Of a stretch of 64,000 bases of DNA, positions 48,322 through 58,833 are shown one piece after another. Source of the DNA: Chlorops oryzae (Eukaryota > Arthropoda > Insecta > Diptera > Chloropidae); the NCBI GenBank assembly GCA_020466095.1, contig CM035806.1:135196981-135260980 (forward strand), given 5' to 3'. A program made the translations under genes and the position numbers. Positions within the stretch are counted from its first letter, which is position 1. Every line of letters starts with the position of its first letter. The notes beneath the pieces are model-generated. The model made no database searches and was not told the origin of the DNA. It saw only the letters and a list, made by a program, of their open reading frames with translations.

Positions 48322-49927
48322 CACTAGTGAGCAAAATGATGAGACCACCCATAGTTTTTGATGCACAGTGTTATGGAGAGAAAAAGTTTATTAAGTGAGT
48401 ATGAGTAAAGGAAGAACACTAAAAACAGTTGCTTATATACCAACAACAACAATATTGTATTTTGTTTTGTTATCATTTTTCTCATTTGTTTACTTTTTTG
48501 TATGAGCAAAAAGATGAGACCAGGAGTTTAAATTCAAAAAACAAACTTTTTATTCTTAAAAAAACAACAAAATATAAATTTAAAAGAATTTTTAGTAATG
48601 TGTAGAGGCTCCTTTGTTTTGGATGACCTCAAAAATGCGGTCAGGCATACTGCCTATCAGACTTTTTAGGCCTGCTTTTTCCAAAGAGTCCCAGGCCTAT
48701 ATTACAGCTATTTTAAGGTCTGCCAGACTATTGTATTGCTTGTTGTTGCAATAAATTTTTCTTACTAGAATACCCCAAACATTCTCTATTGGATTTAATT
48801 TCGGTGAGCATGCTGACCAGTCCAAAAACTCGACATTTTGCGAAAAAAGCCAAGATTTTGTTTGCTTACTGCAATGAATACACGCATTGTCTTGTTGGAA
48901 AATGTAATTTTTTTCGTTGTTTTGACTTAAAAAGGGTAACAAGTTCATTCTCAACACGTCTATGTATTCAGATGAATTCATCCGACAGCTTGGAAAGGCC
49001 AGCTCCAGAGTGCCTTTGGCACAAAATCCTCCCCAAACCATTAACGAACCTCCACCAAAATTTCTCTTAGAGAAATATCTCGGTTCCTTTCGTAGATCCC
49101 TCCAGTAAAAGCTGAAACCATCAGGACCGTCCAAATTAAATTTTTTTTCATCAGAAAAAATTATCTGAAAAAACAGTTATCATAAAAATAACATATTTGA
49201 AGAAAACAAAATAAACCTACATTGGTCCAATCCGAGGCCATATTTTTTTTTCCAAAACTAACCCGTGCAGTTTTGTGGTTATTCTTTAGTTTCGGTGCAG
49301 CTTTCATTCGCTGTCTTTTAATAACTCCAGACTGCTTTAAAGCTCTGTACACCATAAAACGAGACACATTTAGTTGGCAAGTCCCAATTATTTCATTGGC
49401 ACTTGTCATTGTGTTACTCGCATGTGCCACTATACGTCTTTTTTCTCTGGAAGTAAGCTTGGGCTTTCGTCCACAGTTCTTGTAATTTCCATATTCTTCA
49501 CTCTTTTTTAAAAAATTAAGCACAACAGTTTTTGACCGATTAATTTTTATGGCTTTTTGTCTAGGTGACAGTCCGGTCTCATGTAAAGCCAGAATTTGTC
49601 CTTTTTCCCGCTCCGTTAACTGCTTTCCCCCTCCCATATTTTTAATTTTCTATAATTTCAAAAAAATCCTATTGGTTTTACTCGTTAAACTACCGAAAAC
49701 TGCAGTGTGACTAAAAATTAAAAACGTGGTCTCATCTTTTTGCTCATGCAAAAAAGTAAACAAATGAGCAAAATGTTAACAAAACAAAATACAATATTGT
49801 TGTTGTTGGCATATAAGCAACTGTTTTTAGTCTTCTTCCTTTCCTCATACTCACTTAATAAACTTTTGCTCTCCATAACACTGTGCATCAAAAAATATGG
49901 GTGGTCTCATCATTTTGCTCACTAGTG
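48322..49927. mobile_element. Tc1-like transposon with 200-bp IR/DR termini
   Basis: 1,606 bp flanked by TA (48320-48321, 49928-49929). The inverted repeats are about 200 bp (48322-48521 and 49728-49927) with few mismatches. Each arm carries two similar motifs: the outer GAGCAAAATGATGAGACCAC and, at the inner edge, GAGCAAAAAGATGAGACCA. These paired sites per arm are the IR/DR plan known from Tc1-like elements such as Sleeping Beauty and some Bari elements, where the direct repeats bind transposase. The transposase gene lies between them on the minus strand. Confidence 0.93.
48592..49637 (-). pseudogene. Tc1-family (DD34E) transposase, one premature stop
   Basis: Start ATG at 49637 (MGGGKQLTERE). 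Exon 1 is 49637-49221 and exon 2 is 49164-48592, joined by a 56-bp GT-AG intron (TTTTTTCAG acceptor); the join restores the family motif IIFSDEKKFNLDGPDG. Residues 5-110 are a paired-like helix-turn-helix region for binding the TIR repeats, including a GRKPKLT linker. The catalytic triad is visible: D in FSDEKKF, D in FQQDNACIH, and E in LNPIENVWG 34 residues later. A TAG at 48699-48697 interrupts the frame about 35 codons before the natural TAA (48594-48592), and reading through continues in the same frame with AWDSLEKAGLKSLIG and SMPDRIFEVIQNKG, the normal Tc1 C-terminus. So the copy is young and nearly intact, but makes at best a shortened enzyme that keeps all three catalytic residues. Confidence 0.92.
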
Positions 49928-49929
49928 TA

Positions 49930-50169
49930 TTACAATTTGAAAGAGAAAAAATAACGGCTTAAAGTCAATTGTCTCGTTGATTCATTTTAAGCAGTTTTGA
50001 TCAACTACTTATTTCCTCTCTTCAAACGACTCACTTCAGCTATTTGTAACATTGCATTTCTGCTCTCAAATTATTGTTACAACAACAATTAAGTAGATTC
50101 ATGAGCAAAGAGAAAATAAGAAGTTCGATTAACGGTGTTTTTTTTTATATTTTCCTTGGATGCTATTCT
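49930..50169. other. Intergenic, no gene seen
   Basis: Short AT-rich stretch between the Tc1 element and the first CACGTACGAT site of the next locus. Confidence 0.5.
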
Positions 50170-50223
50170 AATGTCACGTACGATGACCAAAAACATTGTT
50201 TTTCTTCCTTTTTTGTTATTTGA

Positions 50224-51278
50224 AGGGCAGCCGCGAATAACGTTGTAAGTGACAGAATTCAAATTGTTCACAATTCGCAAAAAACGTTTTAAAATAAGAA
50301 GACAATTTCTGTATTTTTTTTTTTAAATTTATTATCAAAGTATTTAGTTTAAAAAACCATTTTAGTAAAAAAAAAATTGTGTAATTATAATATTTGTTTA
50401 GTAAATGATATATTGTATCATTTTAAAATGGAAGAACGTTTCATATCCAAAACGCGTTGCTTGTTAAAACGTTATTCCACGTTTCGCAACAGAGAGTACG
50501 ATGTCATTTGAAACGTTATCCGATAAAAATACTTCTTCCAAAGAAATTTTCTTCCATTAGCTTCTGTGTCTAAAATAAAGGATACATCATAGAGATATAC
50601 TATATAACAAAAACATAAATCCAGTATGAAACGAAAATTCTTTTCAAGAACTTAAAACTAAACTTCAAAGATATTGCTAAATTTAAACGCAGACCGATTT
50701 ATAGAACTCTAAGACAAGTATGATGCCATTGCCAGTAGATCCTTTTTAAAAATTCCATTTGTTCATTGTAAGTTTTTTCGTTGAACTTATGAAAATGGTC
50801 CCTAATTTGCTGTATGCTAAATCTTTTACAATAAAAGCAGCATCGACAATCACAAACCTATAAAATTATAATTTCAATGAAACATAGTTTTATGTGCACT
50901 TGAAACGTTATTCCATGTTACCTGGTCAGGAGCGTTTTTATTCAGGTAAACTCTTATTTTTTCTTGAAATATAAGCTTTTCCACTATTTCTTAACCTTTT
51001 ACTTCTATTGTCTTTCCAATTTTCGACATTAGCTTTTCGTTTTGTACCTCGGTGGCACTTGTCAATTAAATTTGATAATTCAGATCGCATCATTTTGTTA
51101 TGCACTTATAACGTTCATCGACTGACCGACTCTTTCTAATTGCGATTTGATCGATCTAAGGTGCAAAATTTTGGATGATTTGTTGTTGGAGCAATGTAAA
51201 AGAAGCATGTCAAAGAGAATATGCAAAAAAAACGGTTTTTAAAAAATGGGCGTTTGCAACATTATTCGCGGCTGCCCT
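50224..51278 (-). mobile_element. 1.05-kb TIR element carrying a fragment of a second mobile-element gene
   Basis: The termini AGGGCAGCCGCGAATAACGT and AACATTATTCGCGGCTGCCC(T) are inverted repeats. On the minus strand 51093-50938 reads MMRSELSNLI then VENWKDNRSKRLRNSGKAYI. After an intron-like gap (AG acceptor before 50857), 50857-50699 reads VCDCRCCFYCKRFSIQQIRD then FHKFNEKTYNEQMEFL. This two-exon pattern (Lys/Arg-rich W...KRLR..GK.Y, then a C.C...C cluster and a Q..FL helix) is the N-terminus of an uncharacterised arthropod family that I remember as related to the one at 51478. A stop/frameshift separates the exons, and the rest of the protein is missing. Confidence 0.65.
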
Positions 51279-53049
51279 TCATTTGTCGGTCGCAGGTGAA
51301 CGAAAATTAACTTCCAAATCAAGGTCATCGGGCAAATAATAGATTTAAAAAAAAAATTTTTTTAATTTCGTAAAACAAAAAATTTATAAGCCAAGCAAGT
51401 TGGTCACGTACGATATCGTAAGTACTAAAAATGGTACGAATTAAGAGTCCACTTAATAACTATAATTTTTTGTTAAGATGCCAAAAAGTCGTTATGAATG
51501 TACGAAGAAGTGGAGAGAGGAGTTAAAAGCCAATGAATCCAGAATACAGGAGTACCGGAAAAAAGAAGCTGAAAGGCAGCGCAAATATCGAAAAAGGGAG
51601 GCAAATGTGATAAAAAGAAACCGAAATCTGCTTGAAGCAAAAAGAAATAAAAAGATCGAATTCGAAAGCAAAAATCAAGGGGGAAAAGGAACGAAAGTGA
51701 AGAGAACGTTACCACTTCTTATAGTTGCAGGCAAACTTTAGGGAAAGCGGTAAGAAAGGTAGAGAAAGCGTTGCCAAAGAATATTAAAAAAAAAAGGTCG
51801 AAGTAGTTGAAGCCTTATATAAAAAATATATAAGGGCTCAAAAATGTGAGGAAGAAAAAAACCGTAGCCAGGTTGAAAAAATTGAGATAGCCAAAGAATT
51901 CTACTTAAGAGATGATATAAGTGTGCAAGCTCCTGGGCGAAAAGAAACAGCATTTCACAACGGAAAACTAGTTGCCAAACGTTATATGATTTTCACAGTG
52001 TCAGAAGCATATCGCCTGTACAAAAACGAAAGCACAGAAAGCGTTGGGAAATCATAATTTTTTGAGCACCGACCGAGCTATGTGCAATTAATTGATAAAA
52101 TGCCGCACAATATGTGTGTTTGTAAATATCACGCAAACTTTGCTTTTTTGTTGGAAACGGTTTCAAAAATTATACCAACGTTTCCAAATACGTTCAAGGA
52201 ATTCTTGCAGTTAACGTGTTGCAATATATAATATATACGATGAAAATTGTATGACCGATAATTGCGAGAATTGCATTCGTGATTTTGTTTTGAATTTGAT
52301 CCCCCTATATTTCCATTCAAAACTTGACGAAAATGTGAAATGGAAATATTGGAGAAAAATTGATAAACGCTTAACTTTAAGCTACACGATCGCTTCATTG
52401 ACGGACCTTATTGACGAAATAGAGGTTCAACTGCCAATTTTTAAACTCCACAATTTTGTTAAGCAATGCCAGCAAAAATATTTTCAAAATAAAAAGATGA
52501 ATGTTACAGCTGATGAAGTGGTTTTGCAAATAGATTTCGCTGAAAACTATCGCTTATTAAACCAAAACGAAATTCAGGATGCCCATTTCAGCTATTAACA
52601 GGTAACATAACTGTTTTTACTTGCGTTGCTTGGTTGTTTGAAAAATGTGAGTCCTTTGCTATCGTTAGCAACAAGTTAAGCCACAATAAATTTGATGTTT
52701 ATTGTTTCATTTCTAAAATAATGCTGCACCTAAAATATCAATATGACATTTCCTCTGTGTACATTAGAGTGCGTCAATTTTTTCATCGATAGGGAGTATA
52801 TCAAAATCGTAATCTACGGAAAATTCTAAGCAACTTTACGGAAGAAACTATAGGTCTAAAACCAAAACTGACTTCCCGCTTTTCGATCGAAAGTTTTTCT
52901 TAAGAATTTGAATGCATTGGGTATACATATTCAAAATTCGAAATTTTTTGAAGTAGAAAACTTTCGATTGGGAAAAAAATTAAGCATATTATTAGGCGGT
53001 TTTTTTTAAAGGCAATTTCAATACATTTATTTAGATTGTGAATATCACA

Positions 53050-53221
53050 GATTGGTCTGCAAATCTATTTTGCTGTCCATCCGCGGGACCTTGGCTCGAC
53101 TTTCGATTGTAACAGCTAACACATCGCTGCGGTTTTTATCCAATACACGCCGAGTGACACCGGTTAATAGCTGCACAAATCTCTCAGTTCCTTGTATGTG
53201 CGCCGGAATCGGTGGATCCTT
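53050..53221 (-). pseudogene. Fragment of a transposon-associated C-terminal exon
   Basis: Minus-strand frame from ATG at 53221 reads MKDPPIPAHIQGTERFVQLL, then TRRVLDKNRSDVLAVTIESR and PRMDSKIDLQ before a stop. The spacing P.H.Q..ER.V.L.T then R...I.SR...P...K resembles a short C-terminal motif seen in arthropod mobile-element proteins (P.HTQAVER.V.LVT..S). No upstream part was found, so it is a relic carried in the insertion. Confidence 0.45.
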
Positions 53222-53261
53222 CATAGAAAATCAAAGTAGCCTTTCTATTTTACGTTGAAAT

Positions 53262-53507
53262 CAGTGCCGTAGTAATTCCGTTTTGTGTGGGGGGGAAAAA
53301 ATTATTTTTTTAATTTGCGTGGGGGAAAAATTAATTTTTCAATTTTAACGTCTATTTTAATTAAAACCACATTACATACACGCTTTCAATGAACGTTTTT
53401 TCGATTGTCATTTATTTATTCTCCTTTTTTAATTTTTTTTATGGGAAAAAACAAAAATGCGTGGGGGGGCAAAGCCTCCTCTTGCCACTATGGTTGCTAC
53501 GGCACTG
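53262..53507. mobile_element. 246-bp hAT MITE nested in the insertion, GTTGAAAT duplication
   Basis: Inverted termini CAGTGCCGTAG and CTACGGCACTG. Exact direct repeats GTTGAAAT at 53254-53261 and 53508-53515 (nTnnnnAn type). The interior has paired GTGGGGGGGAAAA / GTGGGGGGGCAAA stretches. It is the youngest layer of this stack. Confidence 0.92.
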
Positions 53508-54667
53508 GTTGAAATTGTACACAAAATGAGCAAGACCAATCTAAAAAAGAAATAATTTTAGTTTTGATTCTTTGCGCTCTCAATTTTGTACAATGGTCCC
53601 ACTACTAGTTTCTATCTGAGATTTTTTCACCACGGTCTTGGGTATCCACCATACGTACCTATATCGTCGTTTAATTGAAAAAAACTTTTAAAATTCCTTT
53701 TTAGTTTTGTGAAAAAATTGTTCTCAGTGTAAAAATTAGAAAAATATTTTGGAACTTCGTGTTGTATTAGGAATCAGCCAACGTTTGTTTCGTCTTCCTA
53801 CCTTAATTAGTTTTTGAGATATTTAGAAAAATGTAAGTGCTAATTTTTGTTATTTGTACTAGCGGCATGAGTTTACAAAATCATGTTTCTGAACTTTGAC
53901 CTCGTTGAACACCCCCTAAATGACGTCCGATCGATCTAAATCTTGTCATTTCCCTTTGCTGTTGCCCTCTACTATATTTTGAGGGGGCGGATTGCAAAAT
54001 CCGACACAAAATAATTTTCCCATACAATTTTGGACCACACTAATGTATACACAATACATTTAAATTCTTAAGAAAAACTTTAGGTCGAAAAGTGGGAGGT
54101 CAGTTCTGGTTTTAGACCTATAGTTTCTTTCGTAAATTTGCTTAGAATTTTCCGTAGATTACGATTTTGATATACTCCCTATCAAGTTTTTTTCGTCCAT
54201 ACAAATTGACCCACTCTAGTGTACATATTCTCCGATGGGAGCAGCGCCCAGTTCAAAACCAAATTTATTTTGAAAAGTATTTCTTCTTTTGTAAGCGAAT
54301 TTAGTTGCAACTATTTGGAGTGGAATTTTTTCGCCACATCGCATGGGAGAGGTGCAGTTGATGGCATCGGTGCTGTCATTAAAAGAAAGGTATGGCAAGT
54401 TGTGAAAGCAAATAACACTATATTGAAAGATGCTTTCTCCTTTTATGAATGTGCTCAAAATTATGTAGAAGGAGTAAATTTGCTATATGTTTCTGCCGAA
54501 GAGATTGACAAGTTTTCTTCTCCTCTCAATGAAAAATGGCAAAATGTCCAAAACATTCCAAAAATTAAGATGCTTCATTCGTTTTCATATTTCGATAGTG
54601 AAAATATAAATGTTTCTCAAACTGCGTATTCATTACGGGAAAAAATTACAATTTAGTTAGGACATAT

Positions 54668-54914
54668 CGCACCCTGACAACTAAACTGACACAACTCAAA
54701 ATTTTTGAATTTTGAGTTATGCTATGAATCTTGTTCCCAAGTCATCCGTCTACCTACAGGAAAAATTCCATTCCATTTTTCTCATTATAAAAGGCCGAAA
54801 AAAAGCCGTAATGTCTTTTTTCCTGCTTTGATCGACACTGCGACGAATTTTGTTTTTCGCGTTTTCTGAAAAATGGCAAATTCTGAGTTGTGCCACTTTA
54901 GTGGACCGGGTGCG
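54668..54914. mobile_element. CGCACCC MITE, copy next to the pseudogene, ATAT duplication
   Basis: Same termini as 45634-45880 (CGCACCCTGACAACTAAACT and the complement of AGTGGACCGGGTGCG), with ATAT at 54664-54667 and 54915-54918. It lies 11 bases after the pseudogene stop codon. Confidence 0.88.
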
Positions 54915-55491
54915 ATATGTATATAATAGGCTAAGGTGGCAGCGAAAACTCAACGGCGAATAAGTATGAAATAAGAATGCATTTAACTAGAATTGTTTTT
55001 TTTTTTTTTTTTTTTTTTTGTTTTAAATATATTGTTTTTTGAACTGAAAATGTATTTTACTGGTCATTATTGAAGAATAATATTAGGGGAAATTTTGTCA
55101 CGTACGATATGTCACGTAAGATATATGAACTTTTTTCCCTATAAAATCAGTTAAAGATTTTTTAAATGTAAACATAACGAATTTCGAAGGAGAAATATTT
55201 CACTAAGTGCAAGAAATTAAAAACAAAAAAATTAACTGCAACAATTCGCAGAGTTTTGCACATTTTTACAAGTACCTCAAAAGTACTTCCGTTTTTGGTC
55301 ACGTACGATATTGCCCTATTTCGCTCGATTTTTCCGACTCAAACATTTCAAATCTACTTAATTATACCTTTTCCGAAGGAAAGGGTATATTAAGTTTGGC
55401 ACGGTGTATGTAACATACCAAAGGAGTCGCGGTAGATATAGACATATATATATATTCTTGATCAGGGTGACAAGAGGAATCGATCTAGCCA

Positions 55492-55615
<124 letters not shown>

Positions 55616-56024
55616 GGTCACACTTTAGTTTTTCGTAATTTACTCCTAAGCCATGAAAGATATCATATTGAAATTTGGCATGGACTTCAACCAGGTAAAT
55701 GTCCGAAAAACTGCATACAAATTTTTTTCGTAGTCCCTTCTTGGGTCGTGGGAAGTGGTTCAGAAGTTTCAAAAATCACGATTTTTAACGTTTTTCCTGG
55801 ATAACTTTTTTACTATACATCCCAGCTTATTGAAATTTGGTGAGTGTATAGCTACTATGTAGACTTAAGCTTTCGCTGAAAAAAAATTGCGACATCGCTA
55901 TAACTATGGTCATCATCCTACACAATAGAAAAAAACACTCTTTCTCTTATTCTCATATCTGAATACAAAAATTATTTTTTTGCTTCTTCTGATTGTGTAT
56001 TTTGCCGCCAAATAAAGTCGTCCA

Positions 56025-57065
56025 TTATGGATAAATTTTGACCATGAACACATTTCGCGAAATTCGCAAAAATTGATTTTCACTATTTTGAATTGAGTAT
56101 TTCGCAGCTAAACAAAATGTCCTCTAAGGGTTAAAATTTGATCAAGACCACCATCCGCGAAATTCGCGAAAATTTGATTTTCACTATTTTGAATTGAGTA
56201 TTTCGCAGCTAAACGAAATGACCGCCAAGGGTTAAAATTTGACCATGACCACCATTCTTGAAATTCGCAAAAATTGATTTTCACTATTTTGAATTGAGTA
56301 TTTCGCAGCTAAACAAAATGTCCTCTAAGGGTTAAAATTTGATCAAGACCACCATCCGCGAAATTCGCGAAAATTTGATTTTCACTATTTTGAAGTGAGT
56401 ATTTCGCAGCTAAACTAAATTTCCTCTAAGGGTTAAAATTTGATCAAGACCACCATCCGCGAAATTCGCAAAAATTTGATTTTCACTATTTTGAATTTAG
56501 TATTTCGCAGCTAAACAAAATGTCCTCTAAGGGTTAAAAATTTATCATGACCACCATTCGCAAAATTCGCAAAAATTTGATTTTCACTATTTTAAATTGA
56601 GTATTTCGCAGCTAAACAAAATGTCCTCTAAGGGTAAAAAATTTATCAAGACCACCATTCGCGAAATTCGCAAAAAATTGATTTTCACTATTTTGAATTT
56701 AGTATTTCGCAGCTAAACAAAATGTCCTCTAAGGGTTAAAAATTTATCAAGACCACCATCCGCGAAATTCGCGAAAATTTGATTTTCACTATTTTGAAGT
56801 GAGTATTTCGCAGCTAAACTAAATTTCCTCTAAGGGTTAAAATTTGATCAAGACCACCATCCGCGAAATTCGCAAAAATTTGATTTTCACTATTTTGAAT
56901 TTAGTATTTCGCAGCTAAACAAAATGTCCTCTAAGGGTTAAAAATTTATCATGACCACCATTCGCGAAATTCGCAAAAATTTTATTTTCACTTTTTTAAA
57001 TTGAGTATTTCGCAGCTAAACAAAATGTCCTCTAAGGGTTAAAATTTGACCATGACCACCATTCG
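56025..57065. repeat. ~100-bp minisatellite, about ten units
   Basis: Each unit carries CACCATCCGCGAAATTCGC, TTTGATTTTCACTATTTTGA, GTATTTCGCAGCTAAACAAA and TGTCCTCTAAGGGTTAAAA. Units differ by a few bases (ATCAAGACC against CATGACC). The copy at 29307-29690 has about two units, so the array expanded within this element. Confidence 0.92.
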
Positions 57066-57365
57066 CGATTTTTTTTGCTTAATAATAATCTCGAGTTTTA
57101 GAAGCTAAATCGAAGTACAGATAAGGTATAAATAGATATCCAAGCTAGAACAACGAAAACGGCAGGAATTTTCGTTAAGGTAATGTTTTAACATATTTTA
57201 GGCTGAGGAAAAGGTATGTGTGCAATCGGCTTTGCCGATGTAAACTTCTTTACTTGTTTTTTTTTCAAATGATAAACTCTCTGAGTGGAACATATCGACA
57301 CCAATTTCTTGGAGTCACTCCAATTTTTGTAAAATCTATTCAACTCTATTTGCGTACGAATTCCG

Positions 57366-57567
57366 CGTACGATTACCTGGAAATGCCCATATGGAACTTG
57401 ATTATAGTTCAGCTCTCCACTTACACGAAAAATTCTATTAAGTTTTTATAAAAAGCCGAAAAAGCCTTCCTTCTTGCTTTCATTGACACGGCGACGCAGT
57501 TTGTTTTTTGCGTTTTCTGAAAAATTAGAAATTTTGAGTTGTGTCACCTTAGAAGAGGATGTGCGAT
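57366..57567. mobile_element. Nested MITE ends (GGGCATTTCC end joined to CGCACCC right part)
   Basis: CTGGAAATGCCCATATGGAA at 57380 is a GGGCATTTCC-type terminus, followed directly by the inner part and right terminus of a CGCACCC MITE ending GAAGAGGATGTGCG at about 57567. It mirrors the junction at about 48198, suggesting that one MITE inserts into the ATAT of the other. Confidence 0.6.
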
Positions 57568-57632
57568 ATCTACTCAATGAAGCTGTGTATTTTTGAAAGT
57601 TTTTTTTTTTTATTTTTAACCATTTTATTGTA

Positions 57633-57790
57633 CAGTATTCTCCGGATGTAAGCACCGTGCAAAATGCACGAAAAATAGTGCTTATAAGCGGGGAGTTCTT
57701 ATAAGCGGGGCTTCTTGCATGAAAATTTAAGAGAAATGACACAAATTCGCGTGTATATAAGCGGAGAATGCCTATATCCGGGGAATACTG
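57633..57790. mobile_element. pogo/Tigger-like MITE, second family (158 bp)
   Basis: Termini CAGTATTCTCCGGATGTAAG and the complement of CCTATATCCGGGGAATACTG, flanked by TA. Interior GTGCTTATAAGCGGGG is repeated. Confidence 0.85.
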
Positions 57791-57845
57791 TATTGTATTT
57801 TGTGTTTATTTAATCTATTGAGACAATATCGTGATTCAGTACATA

Positions 57846-58111
57846 CACCCAGAGAAAAAACCACATAAAATCAATCAAAACCACATTGATTCGATGTGAA
57901 ACGTTAACGAAAGTCTAGTAACGTAGAAAAATTTTGATTCAATATGGAACACCATTGAATTAAGGTGGCGCAATATCGACGATTTTAATATAGAAACCAT
58001 ATTAAAATGATATTTTTCGGTATTGAATTAATATTAGATTCTACTTAATTGTGATATGAATTCTTGTAAAAAACCAGGTCGGTGGGTTCGATCCCTGCTC
58101 CAGCGAGCGTC

Positions 58112-58142
<31 letters not shown>

Positions 58143-58833
58143 GGGAAAATTAGATAATTTAACATTTACATTATTTGAAAAACTGAGAAATAAAACATTT
58201 TACAAAATTTTTATGCTTAAAAAATTAAAAAAAAGATTCTATAGGAATTTCTTGAACGTGCTTGTGCGTGACTTTTGGAAGACCCGACGAAAGCAACTTG
58301 TTTTATTGGTTCGCGCCCAACTTACTTTCTGCTCCCCGTAATTTTTCCTTAAAATTTACTTGCCTGTTTTTTATTCTCCATTTTTCCACAAATTCTTTGG
58401 CCTGCGGCAGGGTTCGAACTCGGGCCTTCCAGATTAGAAGTCTAGCACACTTCAACTACGCCATCGCACGATATGATTTAAGCTTGCTAGATTGATTATA
58501 TCAATGTAAGTGCAAAAAAAACTGTTCAATAAGGGGATCTTATGTGTGAAGAGTTTCCATATTAATTTAATAACGTTTCTTATTGATTCAATAGGTAGCA
58601 ACGTAAATTTCAACGCAATTCATGAATTAATATGAAAACAAACTCAAATTAATATGGTGCAACTTCAAATCAATGCAACTTTAACATACTCCACGAAATA
58701 TATGGAAACTACATCAAATCAAAGTTGAAAATTTTTACATTAATATGTTTCGGTATTATTTTTCTTCTATATTGAAACATATTGAATTAATATGGCTCGG
58801 ATTTGATTTTAAGTTGCAGTTTTTCCCTCAGTG
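57846..58833. mobile_element. 988-bp TA-flanked element containing SINE-like copy 2
   Basis: Left CACCCAGAGAAAAAACCACA, right TGCAGTTTTTCCCTCAGTG, TA on both sides (57844-57845, 58834-58835). The CACATAAAATC start is shared with 34512. Inside, 58062-58468 is the SINE-like module in reverse orientation relative to copy 1. Confidence 0.75.
58062..58468 (-). mobile_element. tRNA-headed SINE-like module, copy 2
   Basis: On the minus strand from 58468: GCGATGGCGTAGTTGAAG (box A-like), GACTTCTAATC (anticodon loop-like) and GAGTTCGAACCC (box B-like). Then a body matching 35035-35290, the A tract (T's at 58114-58142) and the reversed tRNA 3'-half (GGGTTCGATCCCTGCTCC, plus strand). Confidence 0.7.

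Larger units (their letters stand above)
52765..54218. mobile_element. hAT-like (Buster-type?) insertion, 1,454 bp, GTGTACAT duplication
   Basis: It splits the pseudogene at SSVYI/FSDG. GTGTACAT occurs exactly on both sides (52757-52764 and 54219-54226), so the 8-bp duplication is certain. Termini are TAGAGTGCGTCAATTTTTT and the complement of AAATTGACCCACTCTA, followed by about 170 bp of inverted symmetry (TAGGTCTAAAACCAAAACTG). The duplication fits nnnTAnnn, the Buster-branch hAT pattern. It carries a 246-bp second hAT MITE and, on the minus strand at 53221-53050, a fragment of an unrecognised protein. Confidence 0.85.
51478..54656 (+). pseudogene. Pseudogene of an uncharacterised DDE-like mobile-element protein family
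   Basis: The order of conserved blocks is nearly complete but broken. 51478-51741 gives a Lys/Arg/Glu-rich coiled-coil head (ERQRKYRKREAN). Then a frameshift near 51795, SVQAPGRKET, an in-frame TAA at about 52054, HRPSYVQLIDKMPHNMCVCK, LLETVSKIIPTFPNTFKEF, and LTCCN with stops and a frameshift near 52220. From 52241 the CMTDNCENC cluster, a long helical part and LQIDFAENYRLLNQNEIQDA (TAA at about 52596). QVTITVFTCVAWLFEK continues to SSVYI, where a 1,454-bp insertion interrupts. After it: IFSDGSSAQFKTKF, WNFFATSHGRGAVDGIGAV, the end at 54656. The Asp in QIDF and Asp in FSDG, with the SHGRG..DGIG block, look like an RNase H-fold DDE/D core. I know the family as scattered through arthropods but cannot name it. 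Confidence 0.75.
50170..55320 (+). mobile_element. Putative 5.1-kb mobile element around the DDE-like pseudogene (nested)
   Basis: GTCACGTACGAT occurs at about 50173, 51403, 55099 and 55298 and does not seem to recur elsewhere in the window. The outermost pair form an imperfect inverted repeat: CGTACGATGACCAAAAAC on the left, the complement of GTTTTTGGTCACGTACG on the right. The protein remnant at 51478-54656 lies between. I infer these are sub-terminal or terminal repeats of one element that later received insertions at 50224-51278, 52765-54218 and 54668-54914. The exact termini and target duplication are not established. Confidence 0.45.

Noticed and set aside
56025..57065. Regularly spaced repeats resembling a CRISPR array
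   Set aside because: Whole ~100-bp units are repeated head to tail without unique spacers, inside a eukaryotic repeat element.
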